The notes below the pieces were generated by a model, which ran no database searches, was not told the DNA's origin, and saw only the letters and a program-made list of their open reading frames with translations. From the NCBI GenBank assembly GCA_013298245.1, contig JAAFHD010000197.1, positions 1 to 6,852 of the forward strand: 6,852 bases of DNA. The letters run 5' to 3'. Source of the DNA: Alphaproteobacteria bacterium (GTDB lineage Bacteria > Pseudomonadota > Alphaproteobacteria > Acetobacterales > Acetobacteraceae). This document shows, one piece after another, positions 6,113-6,852 of this stretch; position 1 is the first letter of the stretch; every line of letters starts with the position of its first letter. Position numbers and translations under genes: made by a program.

Positions 6113-6852
6113 TGGACGCAGCCTACCTGACCGAATGGGCCAACCTGCTGCTGCGCTGGCTGCATGTGATCGCGGGCATGGCCTGGATCGGCGCCAGCTT
6201 CTACTTCATGGGTCTCGACCAATCGCTGAAGGCGCCGAAGGATGGCGACCCGCTGGTGCGCGGCGAGCAATGGGCCGTGCATGGCGGTGGCTTCTACCAG
6301 AAGAAGAAATTCATCGCCGGGCCAGGCTTTCTGCCCGAACCATTGCATTGGTCGAAATGGGAAGCCTACTGGACCTGGATCAGCGGTTTTTCGCTCTTCG
6401 TGCTGATGTATTACGGCCAGGCCAGCACCTATCTGATCGACCCGGATGTGGCGGATTTGGCGCCGTGGGAAGCCATCGGCATTTCGCTGGCGCTGCTGGT
6501 CGCGGCGTGGGTCGTGTACGACCTGATCTGCCGCACGCCCTTGGGCGATGACGGCATCGCCATGGCGATCATCGGCATGGCCGCGCTGGCGCTCTCGGCG
6601 TGGATTTGCACGCAGGTTTTTTCAGGGCGCGGTGCGTATCTGCAAGTGGGTGCGATGATCGGCACCATCATGGCAGCGAACGTGCTGATGATCATCATTC
6701 CCGGCCAGAAGAAGATGGTCGCCGCGGTCGTCGCGAACGGCCCGATCGACCCGCGCTGGGGCGGCTGGGGCAAGCAGCGCAGCGTGCACAACAACTACAT
6801 GACGCTGCCCGTCATCTTCATCATGTTGAGCCCGCATTACCCGATGTTCTGG
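6112..6852 (+). CDS. puuD: membrane urate oxidase / urate hydroxylase PuuD, N-terminal part (3' end cut by window)
   Basis: PuuD-type enzymes oxidise urate to 5-hydroxyisourate from the inner membrane and usually end in a cytochrome c domain. The 247 residues seen here are the membrane domain only; full proteins are about 400 residues, so the haem-binding CxxCH would lie past the window. Membrane segments are clear at about 9-34, 86-108, 119-140, 148-170 and 175-197, with another beginning near 231. Family motifs are LHVIAGMAWIGASFYF (17-32), IPGQKKMV (196-203) and the His-Asn-Asn-Tyr block near 226-229 followed by TLPVIFIMLSPHYP. The ATG shares its A with the uraH stop codon, and only a weak GGGG ribosome-like run (6102-6105) precedes it. 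Together with uraH it forms the first two steps after urate. Confidence 0.92.
   Translation, partial: MDAAYLTEWANLLLRWLHVIAGMAWIGASFYFMGLDQSLKAPKDGDPLVRGEQWAVHGGGFYQKKKFIAGPGFLPEPLHWSKWEAYWTWISGFSLFVLMYYGQASTYLIDPDVADLAPWEAIGISLALLVAAWVVYDLICRTPLGDDGIAMAIIGMAALALSAWICTQVFSGRGAYLQVGAMIGTIMAANVLMIIIPGQKKMVAAVVANGPIDPRWGGWGKQRSVHNNYMTLPVIFIMLSPHYPMFW

Overview
The window is GC-rich (visibly well above 60% G+C) bacterial chromosome, almost fully coding, with no RNA gene, CRISPR array, insertion sequence or integrase seen. Several things point to an alphaproteobacterium, most likely Acetobacteraceae (Roseomonas-like): an Arg-Arg plus alanine-rich signal peptide on a TRAP solute-binding protein, an RTX protein with long N-terminal repeats, and a PuuD-type membrane urate oxidase next to hydroxyisourate hydrolase. 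This placement is an inference from style and gene content, not from a marker gene.

Layout. (1) Positions 1-941, minus strand: a TRAP-transporter periplasmic solute-binding protein (DctP family), cut by the window edge near its C-terminus. (2) Positions 1024-2265, minus strand: serA, D-3-phosphoglycerate dehydrogenase with a C-terminal ACT domain, 82 bp upstream of the TRAP gene and in the same direction. (3) Positions 2266-2446: an AT-richer divergent promoter region. (4) Positions 2447-4366, plus strand: a 639-residue protein with seven beta-propeller-like repeats, about 17 RTX nonapeptides and a type I secretion-like C-terminus. (5) Positions 4379-5647, minus strand: an M20-family zinc amidohydrolase of the allantoate amidohydrolase / N-carbamoyl-amino-acid hydrolase group, convergent with the RTX gene. 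Only 12 bp separate the two stop codons, and both stops lie in one hairpin. (6) Positions 5648-5758: a divergent promoter region with two nested inverted repeats. (7) Positions 5759-6112 and 6112-6852, plus strand: uraH (5-hydroxyisourate hydrolase) overlapping by one base with puuD (membrane urate oxidase, cut by the window edge).

How they fit together. Items 5-7 form a purine/urate catabolic locus. PuuD oxidises urate to 5-hydroxyisourate and UraH hydrolyses that. The divergent M20 enzyme would act later, most plausibly on allantoate. SerA is serine biosynthesis, the TRAP protein is solute uptake, and the RTX protein is a probable exported calcium-binding protein. These three have no evident functional link to urate breakdown. 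No stretch longer than 300 bp lacks a gene. I see no clearly undescribed system. The least characterised element is the seven-repeat RTX protein, followed by the symmetric sequence elements at two gene junctions.
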